Below, in pieces: positions 55,036 through 64,000 of a stretch of DNA of 64,000 nucleotides. The notes under the pieces are model-generated. The model was given only the letters and a program-made list of their open reading frames with translations, was not told the DNA's origin and did not search any database. Each line of letters opens with the position of its first letter. The first letter of the stretch is position 1. This stretch comes from Nostoc spongiaeforme FACHB-130 (lineage in GTDB: Bacteria; Cyanobacteriota; Cyanobacteriia; Cyanobacteriales; Nostocaceae), in NCBI RefSeq assembly GCF_014698475.1, contig NZ_JACJTB010000027.1, positions 1 through 64,000 on the forward strand, given 5' to 3'. Both the position numbers and the translations under genes were made by a program.

Positions 55036-55929
55036 ATGAAGCGTTTTTGGACTGGAATTATCGTATTATCTAGCCTATTGATAGCACCTGCTTGCTCATC
55101 GGTCACAAAATCTGACAAAACGCAGGTATCTGGTAGTGAATCACAACATACTGATCATGAGCATAATATGTCGTCGAGTGAACATCAGGGACACTCAATG
55201 GAACATCCTGGTAATGAAGCTAAGACAAAAATCACTACCCAAGCAAAACTAACTACGCCAAAAAATTTGCTACCAAATCAGCCTGTTAATTTAGTGATTA
55301 ATGTTCAAGATACTGTCGGTAAATCTATAGACAAGTTCGATACTTTTCAAGAAAAACTGATGCACTTAATTATCGTGCGCGAGGATTTAGCCACTTATGA
55401 TCATATTCATCCAACTTACAAAGGTAATGGACGTTTTGAAGTGAGTGCAAATTTTTCCACTCCTGGTAACTATAGTTTGTTTAGTGACTATAAACCCTCT
55501 GGACAAAATGAGGCGCTATCATTAATGCAAGTTAAAATTCCTGGTTCAATTCCTTTACCAAAAAGTTTAGAAAAGTTTGAAAAAACTAAAGTTATCTCTA
55601 ATACTAAAGTTAATCTTGATGTTGCCAATCAAAATATCCAGGCTGGTAAAGAAGTTACCTTGAATTTTGATATCAAAGATGCGGCAAATAATCAGCCAAT
55701 TAAGGATTTAGAGACTTATTTAGGTGAAAAAGGACATTTAGTGATTGTGAAAAGTTCCTCACCCTTGACAGTTAATGATTATATCCATGCTCATGCTCTC
55801 AAAAATAGTGCAGATGGACAGATAAAATTCGTTACTAACTTTCCTCAACCTGGAACATATAAACTGTGGATGCAGTTCCAGCGTCGTGGTAAAGTTGATA
55901 CAGCAGATTTTTGGGTAAATGTAGTGTAA
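55036..55929 (+). CDS. His-rich exported lipoprotein, possible metal binding
   Basis: About 297 aa from ATG 55036, chosen because GGAG lies about 12 nt upstream; the frame also offers TTG 55018. The N-terminus FWTGIIVLSSLLIAPACSS is a signal with a Cys that could be lipidated (lipobox imperfect). A His/Met/Asp-rich linker (HTDHEHNMSSSEHQGHSMEH) suits copper or other metal binding. Two similar beta-sandwich-like halves follow, each with a Leu-Met-His-like/His motif (LMHLIIVREDLATYDHIHP; HLVIVKSSSPLTVNDYIHAH) and a PGNYSLF/PGTYKLW edge. So this is an internal duplication. Function unknown; metal resistance or copper handling is a guess that would fit a copper-dependent ethylene receptor next door. 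Confidence 0.75.
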   Translation: MKRFWTGIIVLSSLLIAPACSSVTKSDKTQVSGSESQHTDHEHNMSSSEHQGHSMEHPGNEAKTKITTQAKLTTPKNLLPNQPVNLVINVQDTVGKSIDKFDTFQEKLMHLIIVREDLATYDHIHPTYKGNGRFEVSANFSTPGNYSLFSDYKPSGQNEALSLMQVKIPGSIPLPKSLEKFEKTKVISNTKVNLDVANQNIQAGKEVTLNFDIKDAANNQPIKDLETYLGEKGHLVIVKSSSPLTVNDYIHAHALKNSADGQIKFVTNFPQPGTYKLWMQFQRRGKVDTADFWVNVV

Positions 55930-56333
55930 GTTTTGCGATCGCCTATTACAGTGTTACTAGTCGCATCATTGTCAGTAAATAAATGGCGATCACTACTACA
56001 TTTATTTAATATGAATCCTACATCTATCTAAAAGTAGATTTTGCGAATTACTTAAAATAGCTGAATATGATATTAAATTGTTGCATGAGGGTTGCAATTA
56101 AGTATTAATCAGTTTATTGTGTTTGATTAAATCACGTAAATTTATACTGTTTGTTGAGAAAAGCGGGTAAAAAAAGTAGTAGGGAGAATCAATGTATCAT
56201 GTTCACTCTGCTATTTTATTACTCTATTAAAACTTAACTTTGCAGTATTTCAATTCAACAGAAAGTGATAAAACCGTGTTGCAAAAGTGTTCTGTGTAAT
56301 TGAATGTACAAGAAACTATAAGGGCTTGCTGGC
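55930..56333. other. Gene-free region
   Basis: About 400 bp, AT-rich, between two rightward genes. No terminator-grade hairpin, repeat or ORF is evident. It should carry the promoter of the following gene. Confidence 0.35.
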
Positions 56334-56657
56334 ATGAGACTATCTGAGCTAGATCCACTCATACCGCTAAATGATTTAAGAGAAGAACTCTTGAAGTTAC
56401 CAAAGGGCTACTTGTTTTACGAAGAAGAACTGGTAAATTTTTTATCTCGCAGAAGATGGCCTGAGAGCGATCGCCGCATTGACCGAACAACTTTTTGGCG
56501 CTGGCGAAACGATAACGGAATTGAACGCCAAAAAGTATTTAGTCGATTGGATTTGCTCAAACTCTGTCGCATCTGCGACCACTACCGTGTAGATGGAACT
56601 CGTAATGAGTATTTATTAATTATGAAACAAAAAAAAGAGTTAGCATTAAACAGATGA
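56334..56657 (+). CDS. Small unknown protein, HTH-like
   Basis: A 107-aa basic protein. The middle ESDRRIDRTTFWRWRNDNGIE and VFSRLDLLKLCRICDHYRV read like a DNA-binding helix-turn-helix (MerR/phage-like) but I cannot name the family. It ends in a basic tail. A good intrinsic terminator follows 27 bp after the stop, so it is a single-gene transcript. Confidence 0.6.
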   Translation: MRLSELDPLIPLNDLREELLKLPKGYLFYEEELVNFLSRRRWPESDRRIDRTTFWRWRNDNGIERQKVFSRLDLLKLCRICDHYRVDGTRNEYLLIMKQKKELALNR

Positions 56658-56683
56658 GGCTGAATATTTAATAACAAAACACG

Positions 56684-56721
56684 AAAAACCCGATTTTTTT
56701 GCCTAAATCGGGTTTTATTCT
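56684..56721 (+). terminator. Rho-independent terminator
   Basis: AAAACCCGATTT and AAATCGGGTTTT form a perfect 12-bp stem around an 8-nt loop, followed by ATTCTTATT. It lies 27 bp after the small HTH-like gene. Confidence 0.85.
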
Positions 56722-56790
56722 TATTCAACCCAGATTCCGCAGGTGCGATCATCAATGCTGTATTTTTGAAAATGACTTAAATGCTGCATT

Positions 56791-57188
56791 TTAAGTACAC
56801 TTACCAAAACAATGCTTTAGGTAAACGCACAACGGTATCAAAGTTGATGGTATCCATTCGATAAATCTTTGATCAGAAGGAAGAAGCGGAAAAGCTGCAC
56901 TCCATTGCTGTTTGACGTGGTTCAAATAAAAATGCTTGAAATTTCGGTAGTGTGTTGGATGAAATGCAATCAGTATCGTCATTATCTCACTTAAGCACAG
57001 GTTTCTAGCCCTATTTCTTCTTCTAGCTCCATTGACCAACAGCTTTTTGTGCCATTGCGCTTCAAATACCTGACAGAAATCGTCTACATGACAGAATAAT
57101 GCTTCTAAACTAAACATAGGGCAGGTTACTGGATTTGTCGTTATTTTCAGCTTACTACCTGCTCCTTTCCTTATCCCGAAGTCAGGTT
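56791..57188 (-). pseudogene. IS982-family transposase remnant
   Basis: A 108-aa frame (57117 to 56791) matches the N-terminal third of IS982 transposases: LFCHVDDFCQVFEAQW, RRRNRARNLCLSEIMTILIAFH and HYRNFKHFYLNHVK. Full transposases are near 270-300 aa, so the catalytic DDE part is gone. About 50 bp upstream, at 57164-57187, ACCTGACTTCGGGATAAGG (minus strand) looks like the IS terminal inverted repeat. No matching right end was found. The element is dead. Confidence 0.75.
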
Positions 57189-57270
57189 AAATTAAACCAA
57201 AATTGACCTGAGTCGCACACAGATAAAATCTAGATTTATCTGTGTTTTTTGTGAAATAAACAGACAAATT

Positions 57271-59583
57271 CTATTGCCATTCTCTATCCTCAAGTTCCTT
57301 TTGAGGTAACAATAAAGTTACTTCAATTTCTTGCCTAATCGCAGCTGTCACCTCACAATTGCTATTCAAGCAATCGAGAAGTAGCTGATTAGCATCATAG
57401 TAGCGTTGTAGCACTTGCTGTTGCTGTTGGCTAAATTGCCAATGGTGATTAATATTACGATAATTATTAACCGTCATTTTTAATTGTTCAATCCAAGCTG
57501 AAGAGTGTGCCTGCCACCATACCTGAAATTTTTCTTGATTTTGATGAGGATTTGGCAATTGATCCCTAAGTTGTTGCAGGGATTTATGGAGTCCAGCATC
57601 CAAAACAATGCTCAGAATGTTCGAGAGAGCATCTCCACAGGTATAAGCATAGGCAAAATCTTGGCTGCGGTCGATCGCACATTCCAGCAGCAAGTTATCT
57701 AACACGGCATCCAGAAGCATTCCCTGGTCGAGGGTGCAGGCTAGGGTAAAGTGAGAAGCTATGTGAGGATTTCGGGCAAGTGCAAGGTAAAATGCACGGC
57801 TACTCGCAACTTTTGGTGGCGACGGGTTAGTCAGAGATTTTTGGCTTGCCCAACTCAAAAATTCTTGGAGGTAAGGGTCTTGGGCCACCAGTGCATCAAT
57901 GTGTTGCTTCATCAACTGCACCAGCCCGTCTGCACTCCGAAGCATGGCAGCTGTCAACAAGAAGATTTCGCGCCAGTGAGGGTCAGTGATGTGACTGACT
58001 AATCCTGCCAGAGCTTGCTCTAATGCCTGTAGGTTATGGCTGGCAACGATTTTTCTCGCTGTGAAGTATTCTTGAAACGCTAGATAAGAGAAGGAGAAAA
58101 TTCCCCGCGCTCGTTCTGTCAGTAGCCCATGTTGAGCTTCGATGGCCTTTAGTACCGCTTCACTTTCTAATTGCAGTTCCTCTGGCTCCATTGCCACCTC
58201 AGAAAGATTCCGAATATAGTCACTGATGTATTGCTCAATCACCCGTTGCTCAAAGAAGTACTGACCCTCTTCAAATGTTGTGGCTGCAATCTGACTCAAC
58301 AACTTGAGCTTTTGTGGTAATAAAAACCCTCGGTAAACCTCATCCCGTTCAACGCCTCTAGCTTCATCCCATTTGCCCAAGAGAAGATCCAGCCCTTGCT
58401 TATAAAAATCAGTCCGCTTAGTAGGAAATTTTTCCTGACCGTGGAACACCCAGCAGGCCAGATGCAAAAATAGGGGTGTGATCACGAGTTGGCGAAATTG
58501 CCAGTTTTCGGGTAAGTCCAGCTTATGAATAAACTGAAGGGACTGTACATGCCCATCTTGAGTGTTTGTCTTAGTGAATGCCACAAACCATTTTCGAGCG
58601 AAGGCGCGGATTTGTTCAGAGGTAAACGGGGCTATCTCAACATCGGTAAAGCCCCGGAGCGTGAGCTTTTTAGCTGCCGTTCGACAGGTCGCTACAAACC
58701 GATTTTTGTGATATTTGTCAGAAAATCTGCGAATTTCTCTTAAGACAGCATTACTTTCTTGGTTAAGAACTTCATCCATCCCATCGAACAATAGCAATAC
58801 TCTGCCTTTCTCAAGCAAGGTTTCAATCACTGACTCTTCTGAAATTCCAGACGTAACAAATTCCTGGCGGATGTGGTGTAATAGGCTGAACTCGCCACTT
58901 ACCCTAGATTCTTCAGCAAAATTCCTCAGTACGATGAAAACAGGAACCTGGTTTGCTGCAAATGCGCCTTGGTTACACTGAATAGCAAGATGTTGCAAAA
59001 AGGTGGTTTTACCTACTCCCGGTTTACCCAGCACCCTGAGTTTAGAGTAAGTTTCGACTGCCCGCATACCTGGTATTTGTTTCTGTTCAACCTCACCTAA
59101 ACCAAAGCGGTCAAATTCAGTTGGTTTAAGGTTTTGCAGGTTAGAGATATCTAACCACTGTTGGCTGGGGATGTCTTCTAGAATATTCACATCAATATAT
59201 ATTTCATCGATCGCAACGGGATGACCCATATCTAATAACTGCAAGATCCCGCATTGGTCTTGAATTTTTTCGTGGCGTTGCGATCGCACTTGTTGCACTA
59301 AGACATTAATATCTAAGACAGAAGCCTGGGCAACTTCTGTGGGATCGGAGAATTCGTCCGGCGGATCGGCAGCGATCTCCCGCCAATTCAATTCCAATAT
59401 GGAACAAATTTCCAAAAATATATGACGCTCAACCGGACGGCCAGAGAAAAACCGCCAAACAGGTTGTCGAGTCTTTAAGCCAACTTCTAACGCTAAATTT
59501 TCCTGAGTCCAACCCTTGCGGGCAAACGCTCTTTTAGCCTGTTGAATTCCAATATGTGATGCTTGGAGCGATCGCCTGACCAT
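57271..59583 (-). CDS. NACHT NTPase with N-terminal HTH and C-terminal helical domain
   Basis: A 770-aa STAND protein. Residues 10-75 resemble an XRE-like HTH (FARKGWTQENLALEVGLKTR). The NACHT core has Walker A LGKPGVGKTTFLQ (185-197), Walker B LLLFDGMDEV (263-272) and the small-residue/winged-helix part to about 450. The last 200 residues are helical with ACTLDQGMLLDAVLDNLLLE and AIDRSQDFAYAY, like the C-terminal helical domain of bacterial NACHT (bNACHT) proteins. Several bNACHT proteins protect against phages. A fused HTH is a recurring cyanobacterial variant, from memory. It lies 83 bp from the IS982 relic. A defence role is plausible but unproved. Confidence 0.88.
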   Translation of the reverse strand: MVRRSLQASHIGIQQAKRAFARKGWTQENLALEVGLKTRQPVWRFFSGRPVERHIFLEICSILELNWREIAADPPDEFSDPTEVAQASVLDINVLVQQVRSQRHEKIQDQCGILQLLDMGHPVAIDEIYIDVNILEDIPSQQWLDISNLQNLKPTEFDRFGLGEVEQKQIPGMRAVETYSKLRVLGKPGVGKTTFLQHLAIQCNQGAFAANQVPVFIVLRNFAEESRVSGEFSLLHHIRQEFVTSGISEESVIETLLEKGRVLLLFDGMDEVLNQESNAVLREIRRFSDKYHKNRFVATCRTAAKKLTLRGFTDVEIAPFTSEQIRAFARKWFVAFTKTNTQDGHVQSLQFIHKLDLPENWQFRQLVITPLFLHLACWVFHGQEKFPTKRTDFYKQGLDLLLGKWDEARGVERDEVYRGFLLPQKLKLLSQIAATTFEEGQYFFEQRVIEQYISDYIRNLSEVAMEPEELQLESEAVLKAIEAQHGLLTERARGIFSFSYLAFQEYFTARKIVASHNLQALEQALAGLVSHITDPHWREIFLLTAAMLRSADGLVQLMKQHIDALVAQDPYLQEFLSWASQKSLTNPSPPKVASSRAFYLALARNPHIASHFTLACTLDQGMLLDAVLDNLLLECAIDRSQDFAYAYTCGDALSNILSIVLDAGLHKSLQQLRDQLPNPHQNQEKFQVWWQAHSSAWIEQLKMTVNNYRNINHHWQFSQQQQQVLQRYYDANQLLLDCLNSNCEVTAAIRQEIEVTLLLPQKELEDREWQ

Positions 59584-60713
59584 AAGACAAAAAACTCATA
59601 TTAAAATTCACAACTTAAATTTTTATGAATACCAAGGATTTTATCTATATTTTTTTTCTTATGCTAAATATCTTCTGCTCTAGTTAAATCATACAAAAGT
59701 CAGAATCAGACTGGAATTTAATCCAAGTATTTCAAGTTTTGTAACAAACTCAAACGCTATTCACTCATTTTATACATCTCTAACCGTTGCTACACCCTGA
59801 TCTCAAACACCGATTTGTCACGCTAGGAGAGAAAGAATTTAGGGCTTTTTTCTGAACGCTGGTTAGCTTTTTAGAGCAACGACAGCAGATAGAACGCCGA
59901 TTAGTATAACCAGAAGGTTGCAATATTACAGATATTTCAAACGAAGTTTTTTAATAGTAATCATTGCTATTTCCAAAGCTAATTCAAAAGCTTGCAGATG
60001 TTATCAAATCAAGAACATAAAATAGATATTTTAGGTAATATTCCTTTTATATCAATTCATATCAGTAGCCTATTAATTTTTTGGGTAGTTTTTAGTTGAT
60101 CTGCTCTCATTAACTACCTCATTCTTTGGTTCATAAGGATGTTTGAAATTACAGCAAGATATCACTGTTATTTTTCATATCGGGCTATCTTCGCTACTTT
60201 TACACCTTTTTACTCAGTTTTGCAACCAAGCAAACCCTGCTGTTTGGAATTAGGTTTAAGAAAAGTTTTAATAGCGTAAAAGTTGTATATTTTGTAATAA
60301 AAAATTAACTTTTTAATAATGGACTACAATTACATTAACTATAATCATCTTTTAAGTAATACAATAGTATTAAGGCTAAAAATATTTATTTCAAAAATAG
60401 CTTCAACAGCTTGAGAACAAGGAAATCAAAAATCTATCTTGAGAAATACATCTTCTGACTTTATTTCTTTTAAACATCGTCCATTTGAAAACTTGGAGTA
60501 GTGTGGGACGGAAAGCCCGCTCCTACCAGATATCTTGCAGATATTCCACTACTTTTAAAACTATGGTTATCAAAATAGATGTGGTTTAAAGAACAAAGTC
60601 AACGAAGGTATAGTCCGATAAATAGGTATATAAATTACATTCTTGATGTAAATAATCTTGTCTAAGATTGACACCAATTCTGGTTATTAAAAACAACAAT
60701 ATAAGAGGAAAAA
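59584..60713. other. 1.1-kb gene-free region
   Basis: Strongly AT-rich. A structured piece at about 60500-60553 has the arms GTAGTG and CACTAC around GGGACGGAAAGCCCGCTC and an AGATATCTTGCAGATAT stretch. It may be a dispersed repeat or a small RNA. A 48-codon frame at 60139-60285 is not convincing. Upstream promoters of NACHT (left) and the TM/PRC genes (right) should be here. Confidence 0.5.
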
Positions 60714-60911
60714 ATGCCAAGACTCATAGGACATCGCTCTCATACTGGAGTAAACATCACCATTCTCATCATCATGCTCGCCATCTTCGGAGTACTCTAC
60801 GAATACTTTGGCGTGATTAACATTGTTCCTGGTTTTGGTCGAGAGAAACGCTTTTTTCAGCTAAAAAATCAGCCAACTAACGAACAAGTCACTGGACAAC
60901 CAAATCAATAA
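60714..60911 (+). CDS. Small single-pass membrane protein
   Basis: 65 aa. One transmembrane segment (ITILIIMLAIFGVLYEYFGV) follows a basic N-terminus, with a polar tail (QPTNEQVTGQPNQ). AAGAGGAAAAA precedes the ATG. It lies 16 bp upstream of the PRC-barrel gene, so the two form an operon. Family not recognised. Confidence 0.7.
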   Translation: MPRLIGHRSHTGVNITILIIMLAIFGVLYEYFGVINIVPGFGREKRFFQLKNQPTNEQVTGQPNQ

Positions 60912-60927
60912 AAACTGCGAGGAATAA

Positions 60928-62583
60928 ATGCGTAAAGGTAGTGATATTATCAATAAAGTGGTCGTTACATACGACACGGGTAAAAAAATTGAGCGAATTC
61001 AAGATTTAATTTTTGATCAGACACGCAATCAACTTTTGGGCTTCCTGGTGCAAGAGAAGGGACTGTTTCGGGATGCAAAAGTGATTCCCTTGCAAGAGGT
61101 ACAAGCTATCGGGTTAGATGCGATCGTAGTTAACTCGAAAGAATCTGTTGTTGAGGCACATCGTGTTCCGGCAATTAAAGAGATTTTGCACCAAAATATT
61201 GTGCTGAGAGGCACGAGAATTCTAACCACTGAGGGACTCGATCTTGGCGGACTGGTTGATTTGTTCTTCGATGAGCATAGTGGACTGGTGGAAGGATACG
61301 AAGTTTCCGGTGGTGTGTTTGCCGATGCTTACTCTGGGCGATCGTTTGTTCCTGCTCCCGAAACGCTGAAAATTGGTGACGATGTTGCTTTTGTGCCTCC
61401 CGAAACTGCTCAAATGATGGCAGAACAAGTCGGTGGTATCCGAGGAGCCGTTAACGCAACTGAAGATAAATTCCAAGACTCGGCTGAAACTGCTAACCGC
61501 AGACTGCAAACAGCAGTTCAAACCGTAAATGAGCAACTGCAAAGCTCGGTAGAGAACGCGAACCGTAGTCTACAGGAAGCAAGGCAGAATGCAGGTGAGC
61601 AATTGCAGACCGCAACTGATGCCACTAGCAGCAAACTGCAAAACCTGAATCGAGATGCAACTACTTCGCTGACAAATAATCTGGTTGACCCTGCGGAGCA
61701 AAAGTTATACGTGATTGGTAAGCACGTTGAGCAGGATGTGCTGACTCCAGACGAAAATGTATTGCTACTGCAAGGGCAGGAAGTCACCCTAGCCGATGCA
61801 GAATCAGCCGATCGCATGGGTATCCTCGATCAACTCTATCGAGCCACAGGTGGCAGTCTGACTGCAAACATCAGCCGCAATCTGCAAGCAGCAGCAGAAT
61901 CTACTAGCAATCGAATTGGGAGTATAACTCACAGTAGCGTCGCTAATCTGCGCCACTCAGTTGATGGGCTGGCTGCACACGCAGCAATCCAGCAAGCAAA
62001 AGGGCGCAGAGTCCTGCACACAGTGCGTGCTAATGATGGCTTAATTATTGCGGCATCTGGGCAGATTGTGACTGAATCCGTTCTTAATCGTGTCCAAACT
62101 TATGGTAAAGAAGCAGAATTGCTCAACGCTGTCGGTCTAACTCTGGCAACCGCAGTCCGGTCTAGTGCTAATGACACATGGTTAGAAACCAAAGTTCAAC
62201 TGCGCGAGGGGGCAAATATTGCTCAAGAGAACCTCAACACTTTTTGGCGAGCCTTGAAAAAGCAGTCTGAAAATCTACAAGGACGCAGCGAACGGGCAAT
62301 GAAGAAGCAACGGATTGAACAAGCTCTGGGTCGTCCAGTTACCCGTGTCATTCTTGACCCAGAAGATAACGTAATTCTGAATGTGGGCGAACTAATTACG
62401 CATCGCGCCGTTAGTCAAGCTGAAGAAAGTGGAGTTTTGAATATCTTGCTGAGTTCAGTCTATACCAAGGAGCCAGAAATCTCGGACAAGGAGTTACGTG
62501 CTTCAGAACATGGAATGGCAGCACTGGTGGATCGCGGTAATAGGCGATCGCAACTTGAATCTAAAACAATCTTGGTAAACTAA
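60928..62583 (+). CDS. PRC-barrel domain protein with coiled-coil middle
   Basis: A 551-aa protein. Two tandem PRC-barrels occupy about 1-165 ([36 protein letters not shown]). Then a long amphipathic, Gln/Asn/Ala-rich coiled-coil-like region ([20 protein letters not shown] and repeats) is followed by a third region with PRC-like [22 protein letters not shown]-barrels bind protein partners or RNA (photosystem H subunit, RimM) and are sometimes stress-related. In one operon with the small membrane protein; AGGAATA precedes the ATG. Function unknown. Confidence 0.8.
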   Translation: MRKGSDIINKVVVTYDTGKKIERIQDLIFDQTRNQLLGFLVQEKGLFRDAKVIPLQEVQAIGLDAIVVNSKESVVEAHRVPAIKEILHQNIVLRGTRILTTEGLDLGGLVDLFFDEHSGLVEGYEVSGGVFADAYSGRSFVPAPETLKIGDDVAFVPPETAQMMAEQVGGIRGAVNATEDKFQDSAETANRRLQTAVQTVNEQLQSSVENANRSLQEARQNAGEQLQTATDATSSKLQNLNRDATTSLTNNLVDPAEQKLYVIGKHVEQDVLTPDENVLLLQGQEVTLADAESADRMGILDQLYRATGGSLTANISRNLQAAAESTSNRIGSITHSSVANLRHSVDGLAAHAAIQQAKGRRVLHTVRANDGLIIAASGQIVTESVLNRVQTYGKEAELLNAVGLTLATAVRSSANDTWLETKVQLREGANIAQENLNTFWRALKKQSENLQGRSERAMKKQRIEQALGRPVTRVILDPEDNVILNVGELITHRAVSQAEESGVLNILLSSVYTKEPEISDKELRASEHGMAALVDRGNRRSQLESKTILVN

Positions 62584-62688
62584 TGCTCGACTTTCACACC
62601 TTAACTATTCTCCGACACAGAGGTTTTCCGCATCTAATTAAAGTACCTTAGTGCTGATCAACTAAAGCTATCAGGAGTTTAGCCAACA

Positions 62689-62961
62689 ATGTATAAACCA
62701 ATCTTAGAAAAAGATGGGACTAAATCTGAGGGTGGAAAAACTATAAAGTGGTATGTGGCAGTACATTCCCACCCTTTAGATCAAAAGAAGTATTCTTACG
62801 CGATCGCTATCGATAACGTATTAGAGCGCAACCCATACCCTATCGCAGACTTTGACTCATGCTTGTTTGGTTGTTATGAAACAGCCTATCAAGCACTGAA
62901 TGCCGCAGTTGAGGAAGCAAATCAGATAGTTGTGTCCCAAAAAACATTACAGAACAGATGA
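62689..62961 (+). CDS. Small unknown protein
   Basis: 90 aa, soluble, with GGAG upstream of the ATG. IKWYVAVHSHPLDQKKYSYA and a C-terminal amphipathic helix (AYQALNAAVEEANQIVV) are visible; two Cys sit near the middle (SCLFGC). No family recognised. It lies about 105 bp after the PRC-barrel gene. Confidence 0.6.
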   Translation: MYKPILEKDGTKSEGGKTIKWYVAVHSHPLDQKKYSYAIAIDNVLERNPYPIADFDSCLFGCYETAYQALNAAVEEANQIVVSQKTLQNR

Positions 62962-63103
62962 TTGATTTAAATAGCACTCCATTAAGCAACCCAACCTAAC
63001 AAGATGCGATCGCAAAGAGAAAACGGTGATGTTATAATGGCAGACTGTGAGTTATAATAAAGATATAAACAGCGATAACGCTACACATTGTGAGGCAACC
63101 AAT

Positions 63104-63391
63104 ATGGATGCCAATGAAGTTTTAAAACGATATGCAGCCGGAGAAAGAAATTTTAGACAGGCAGACTGGAGAGGAATAAGCCTGCCTAAAGCTAATTTAA
63201 GTGGAGTAGATTTGAGTGGCGCACATTTGAGCAACGCAGACTTGAGCGGCTCAGATTTAAGCAACGCTAATTTAAACTGGGCTGGACTCAAAGGAGCCAA
63301 TTTCAGTAGAGCTAATCTGAGGGGGGCAAAAATGCCTGATGGAGGAACACACAACGATCTCTTAGAATCTGCCAATTATTTCTTTAGCTAA
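63104..63391 (+). CDS. Pentapeptide repeat protein
   Basis: About 95 aa from ATG 63104; the frame opens at GTG 63047, but that segment is polar and untypical. A helical cap (MDANEVLKRYAAGERNFR) is followed by about ten A(D/N)LSx pentapeptides (ANLSGVDLSGAHLSNADLSG and on), which fold as a right-handed quadrilateral beta-helix. Pentapeptide proteins are abundant in cyanobacteria; most have unknown roles. The strong hairpin after it (63417-63449) ends its transcript. Confidence 0.85.
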   Translation: MDANEVLKRYAAGERNFRQADWRGISLPKANLSGVDLSGAHLSNADLSGSDLSNANLNWAGLKGANFSRANLRGAKMPDGGTHNDLLESANYFFS

Positions 63392-63416
63392 CGCTTGACA
63401 ACAAATCTGCTATTGG

Positions 63417-63449
63417 TGAGCAGTGCCTTTAATCTAAAGGCACTGCTCA
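63417..63449 (+). terminator. Strong hairpin after the pentapeptide gene
   Basis: TGAGCAGTGCCTTT and AAAGGCACTGCTCA form a perfect 14-bp stem with a 5-nt loop (AATCT). Few T follow (TCGTTAG), so it may be rho-independent in a weak sense or an RNA-stability element. Confidence 0.6.
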
Positions 63450-63620
63450 TCGTTAGATGTTACAGATTATTTTTCATGTCGTAGTTAATCAAATCAACCC
63501 AGAAATGAAACAGCGCCTTGTCATGCTTGAGGAGAAGGGATGCTGTTTATTGCAGCAATCTTCAATATGCGATCGCCTAACGCATTTTACAACTAATTTA
63601 AATCTTTCAGGAGTTCGTCA

Positions 63621-64000
63621 ATGAGTATTATTACCAAGATGATTCTAAATGCAGATGCAGAGGTTCGCTATCTCACTCCTGGAGAACTAGACCAGATTAA
63701 TATCTTTGTTAAGAGCAGTCAGCACCGTCTAGAACTTGTGCAAATTTTAACTCAAAGCCGCGATCGTATTGTTAAGCAAGCTGGAAAGCAACTGTTTCAG
63801 AGGTTTCCACGCCTTGTTGCTCCAGGTGGCAATGCCTACGGCGAAAGTATGACTGCCACCTGCCTGCGCGATATGGATTACTACCTGCGGTTGATTACTT
63901 ACAGTGTCGCAGCTGGAGATACTACGCCAATTCAAGAGATCGGGATTGTTGGTGTTCGCCAAATGTACAAATCTCTCGGTACCCCAATTGATGGCGTTGT
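63621..64000 (+). CDS. Allophycocyanin alpha-subunit paralogue (partial, cut by window edge)
   Basis: 126 codons are visible from ATG 63621 (AGGAG upstream). [38 protein letters not shown] (chromophore Cys81) and [27 protein letters not shown] place it in the ApcA/ApcD branch of phycobiliproteins. It binds phycocyanobilin at Cys81 and should trimerise with an ApcB-type beta. It differs from core ApcA as I remember it at many positions (for example [19 protein letters not shown]), so it is probably a specialised paralogue (ApcA2/ApcD-type, perhaps low-light or far-red) rather than the core apcAB operon gene. The C-terminus and neighbours lie outside. Confidence 0.88.
   Translation, partial: MSIITKMILNADAEVRYLTPGELDQINIFVKSSQHRLELVQILTQSRDRIVKQAGKQLFQRFPRLVAPGGNAYGESMTATCLRDMDYYLRLITYSVAAGDTTPIQEIGIVGVRQMYKSLGTPIDGV

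Noticed and set aside
60139-60285. 48-codon ORF in the long gene-free region
   Set aside because: Short, aromatic- and Thr-rich by chance, no Shine-Dalgarno and no recognisable feature.
63457-63624. 55-codon ORF ending in an ATGA overlap with the allophycocyanin start
   Set aside because: The overlap looks like translational coupling, but the peptide has no protein-like pattern, there is no Shine-Dalgarno, and it contains a HIP1 site as in intergenic DNA.

Overview
The window comes from a cyanobacterium, most likely a filamentous one near Nostoc/Calothrix. The evidence is the very frequent HIP1 palindrome GCGATCGC, heptanucleotide and G-rich dispersed repeats typical of such genomes, and lineage-specific genes: proton-extrusion PxcA, an allophycocyanin-alpha paralogue, a cyanobacterial-type ethylene receptor, squalene-hopene cyclase with an HpnB-like glycosyltransferase, and a domain-rich nitric oxide synthase. 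It reads as chromosome: ffh, rpsP, khpA, rpsU, two tRNAs, phoH and msrA are interleaved with accessory islands.

Layout. 0-1.2 kb: the 3' end of an unidentified gene and an Abi/UG-like reverse transcriptase. 1.4-5.1 kb: a DhaM-HPr-Enzyme I fusion, a small unknown protein and a polysaccharide deacetylase. 5.2-6.2 kb: XRE regulator and PIN-like protein. 6.6-12.6 kb: mltA, pxcA, a UvrD-like ATPase invaded in frame by intergenic repeats, and msrA. 12.8-14.6 kb: a large unknown protein with a HEPN-like N-terminus. 15.1-15.4 kb: tRNA-Thr and tRNA-Tyr. 15.5-23 kb, minus strand: ABC exporter, lumenal-type unknown protein, ChuX-like protein, phoH, rpsU (58 aa), khpA, rpsP, ffh. 23-27 kb: single-domain response regulator, a MITE-like element, an M24 aminopeptidase and a PhzF protein. 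27.3-32.6 kb: a 1480-aa nitric oxide synthase with two globin-like domains, then an NrtB-like permease with a shortened cytoplasmic loop. 32.8-39 kb: collagen-like secreted protein, VapBC module, DUF4288 protein, and a STAND NTPase with eight near-identical 120-bp TPR units. The STAND N-terminus lies in another frame, joined across a C-CCA-AAG heptamer. 39-44.5 kb: a 21-bp-unit minisatellite, DUF4336 protein, and divergent shc/hpnB. 44.5-48.6 kb: PrlF/YhaV toxin-antitoxin and a beta-propeller-TPR-OGT fusion. 49-55 kb: VCBS/DUF4114 protein and two sensor kinases, one an ethylene receptor whose first 28 residues are separated by a homopolymer frameshift. 55-59.6 kb: His-rich lipoprotein, a small unknown protein, an IS982 relic and a NACHT NTPase. 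60.7-64 kb: a small membrane protein plus PRC-barrel protein pair, pentapeptide protein and allophycocyanin-alpha paralogue, cut by the window edge.

How the genes work together. The shc/hpnB pair belongs to hopanoid metabolism. The ffh-rpsP-khpA order is the usual secretion/translation operon. NOS and its globin should turn arginine into NO and probably nitrate, and the next gene on the same strand resembles a nitrate permease, though a terminator-like hairpin separates them. Two NTP-dependent STAND proteins, the reverse transcriptase, the HEPN-like protein and two or three toxin-antitoxin modules make the accessory parts rich in candidate conflict or defence genes, but they do not form one continuous island.

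The most notable signals are the tandem globin/pseudoglobin NOS, the two frame breaks at slippery sequences (STAND and ethylene receptor), and repeats absorbed into coding sequence. No similarity search was run. All family calls rest on motifs and on recall of the families.
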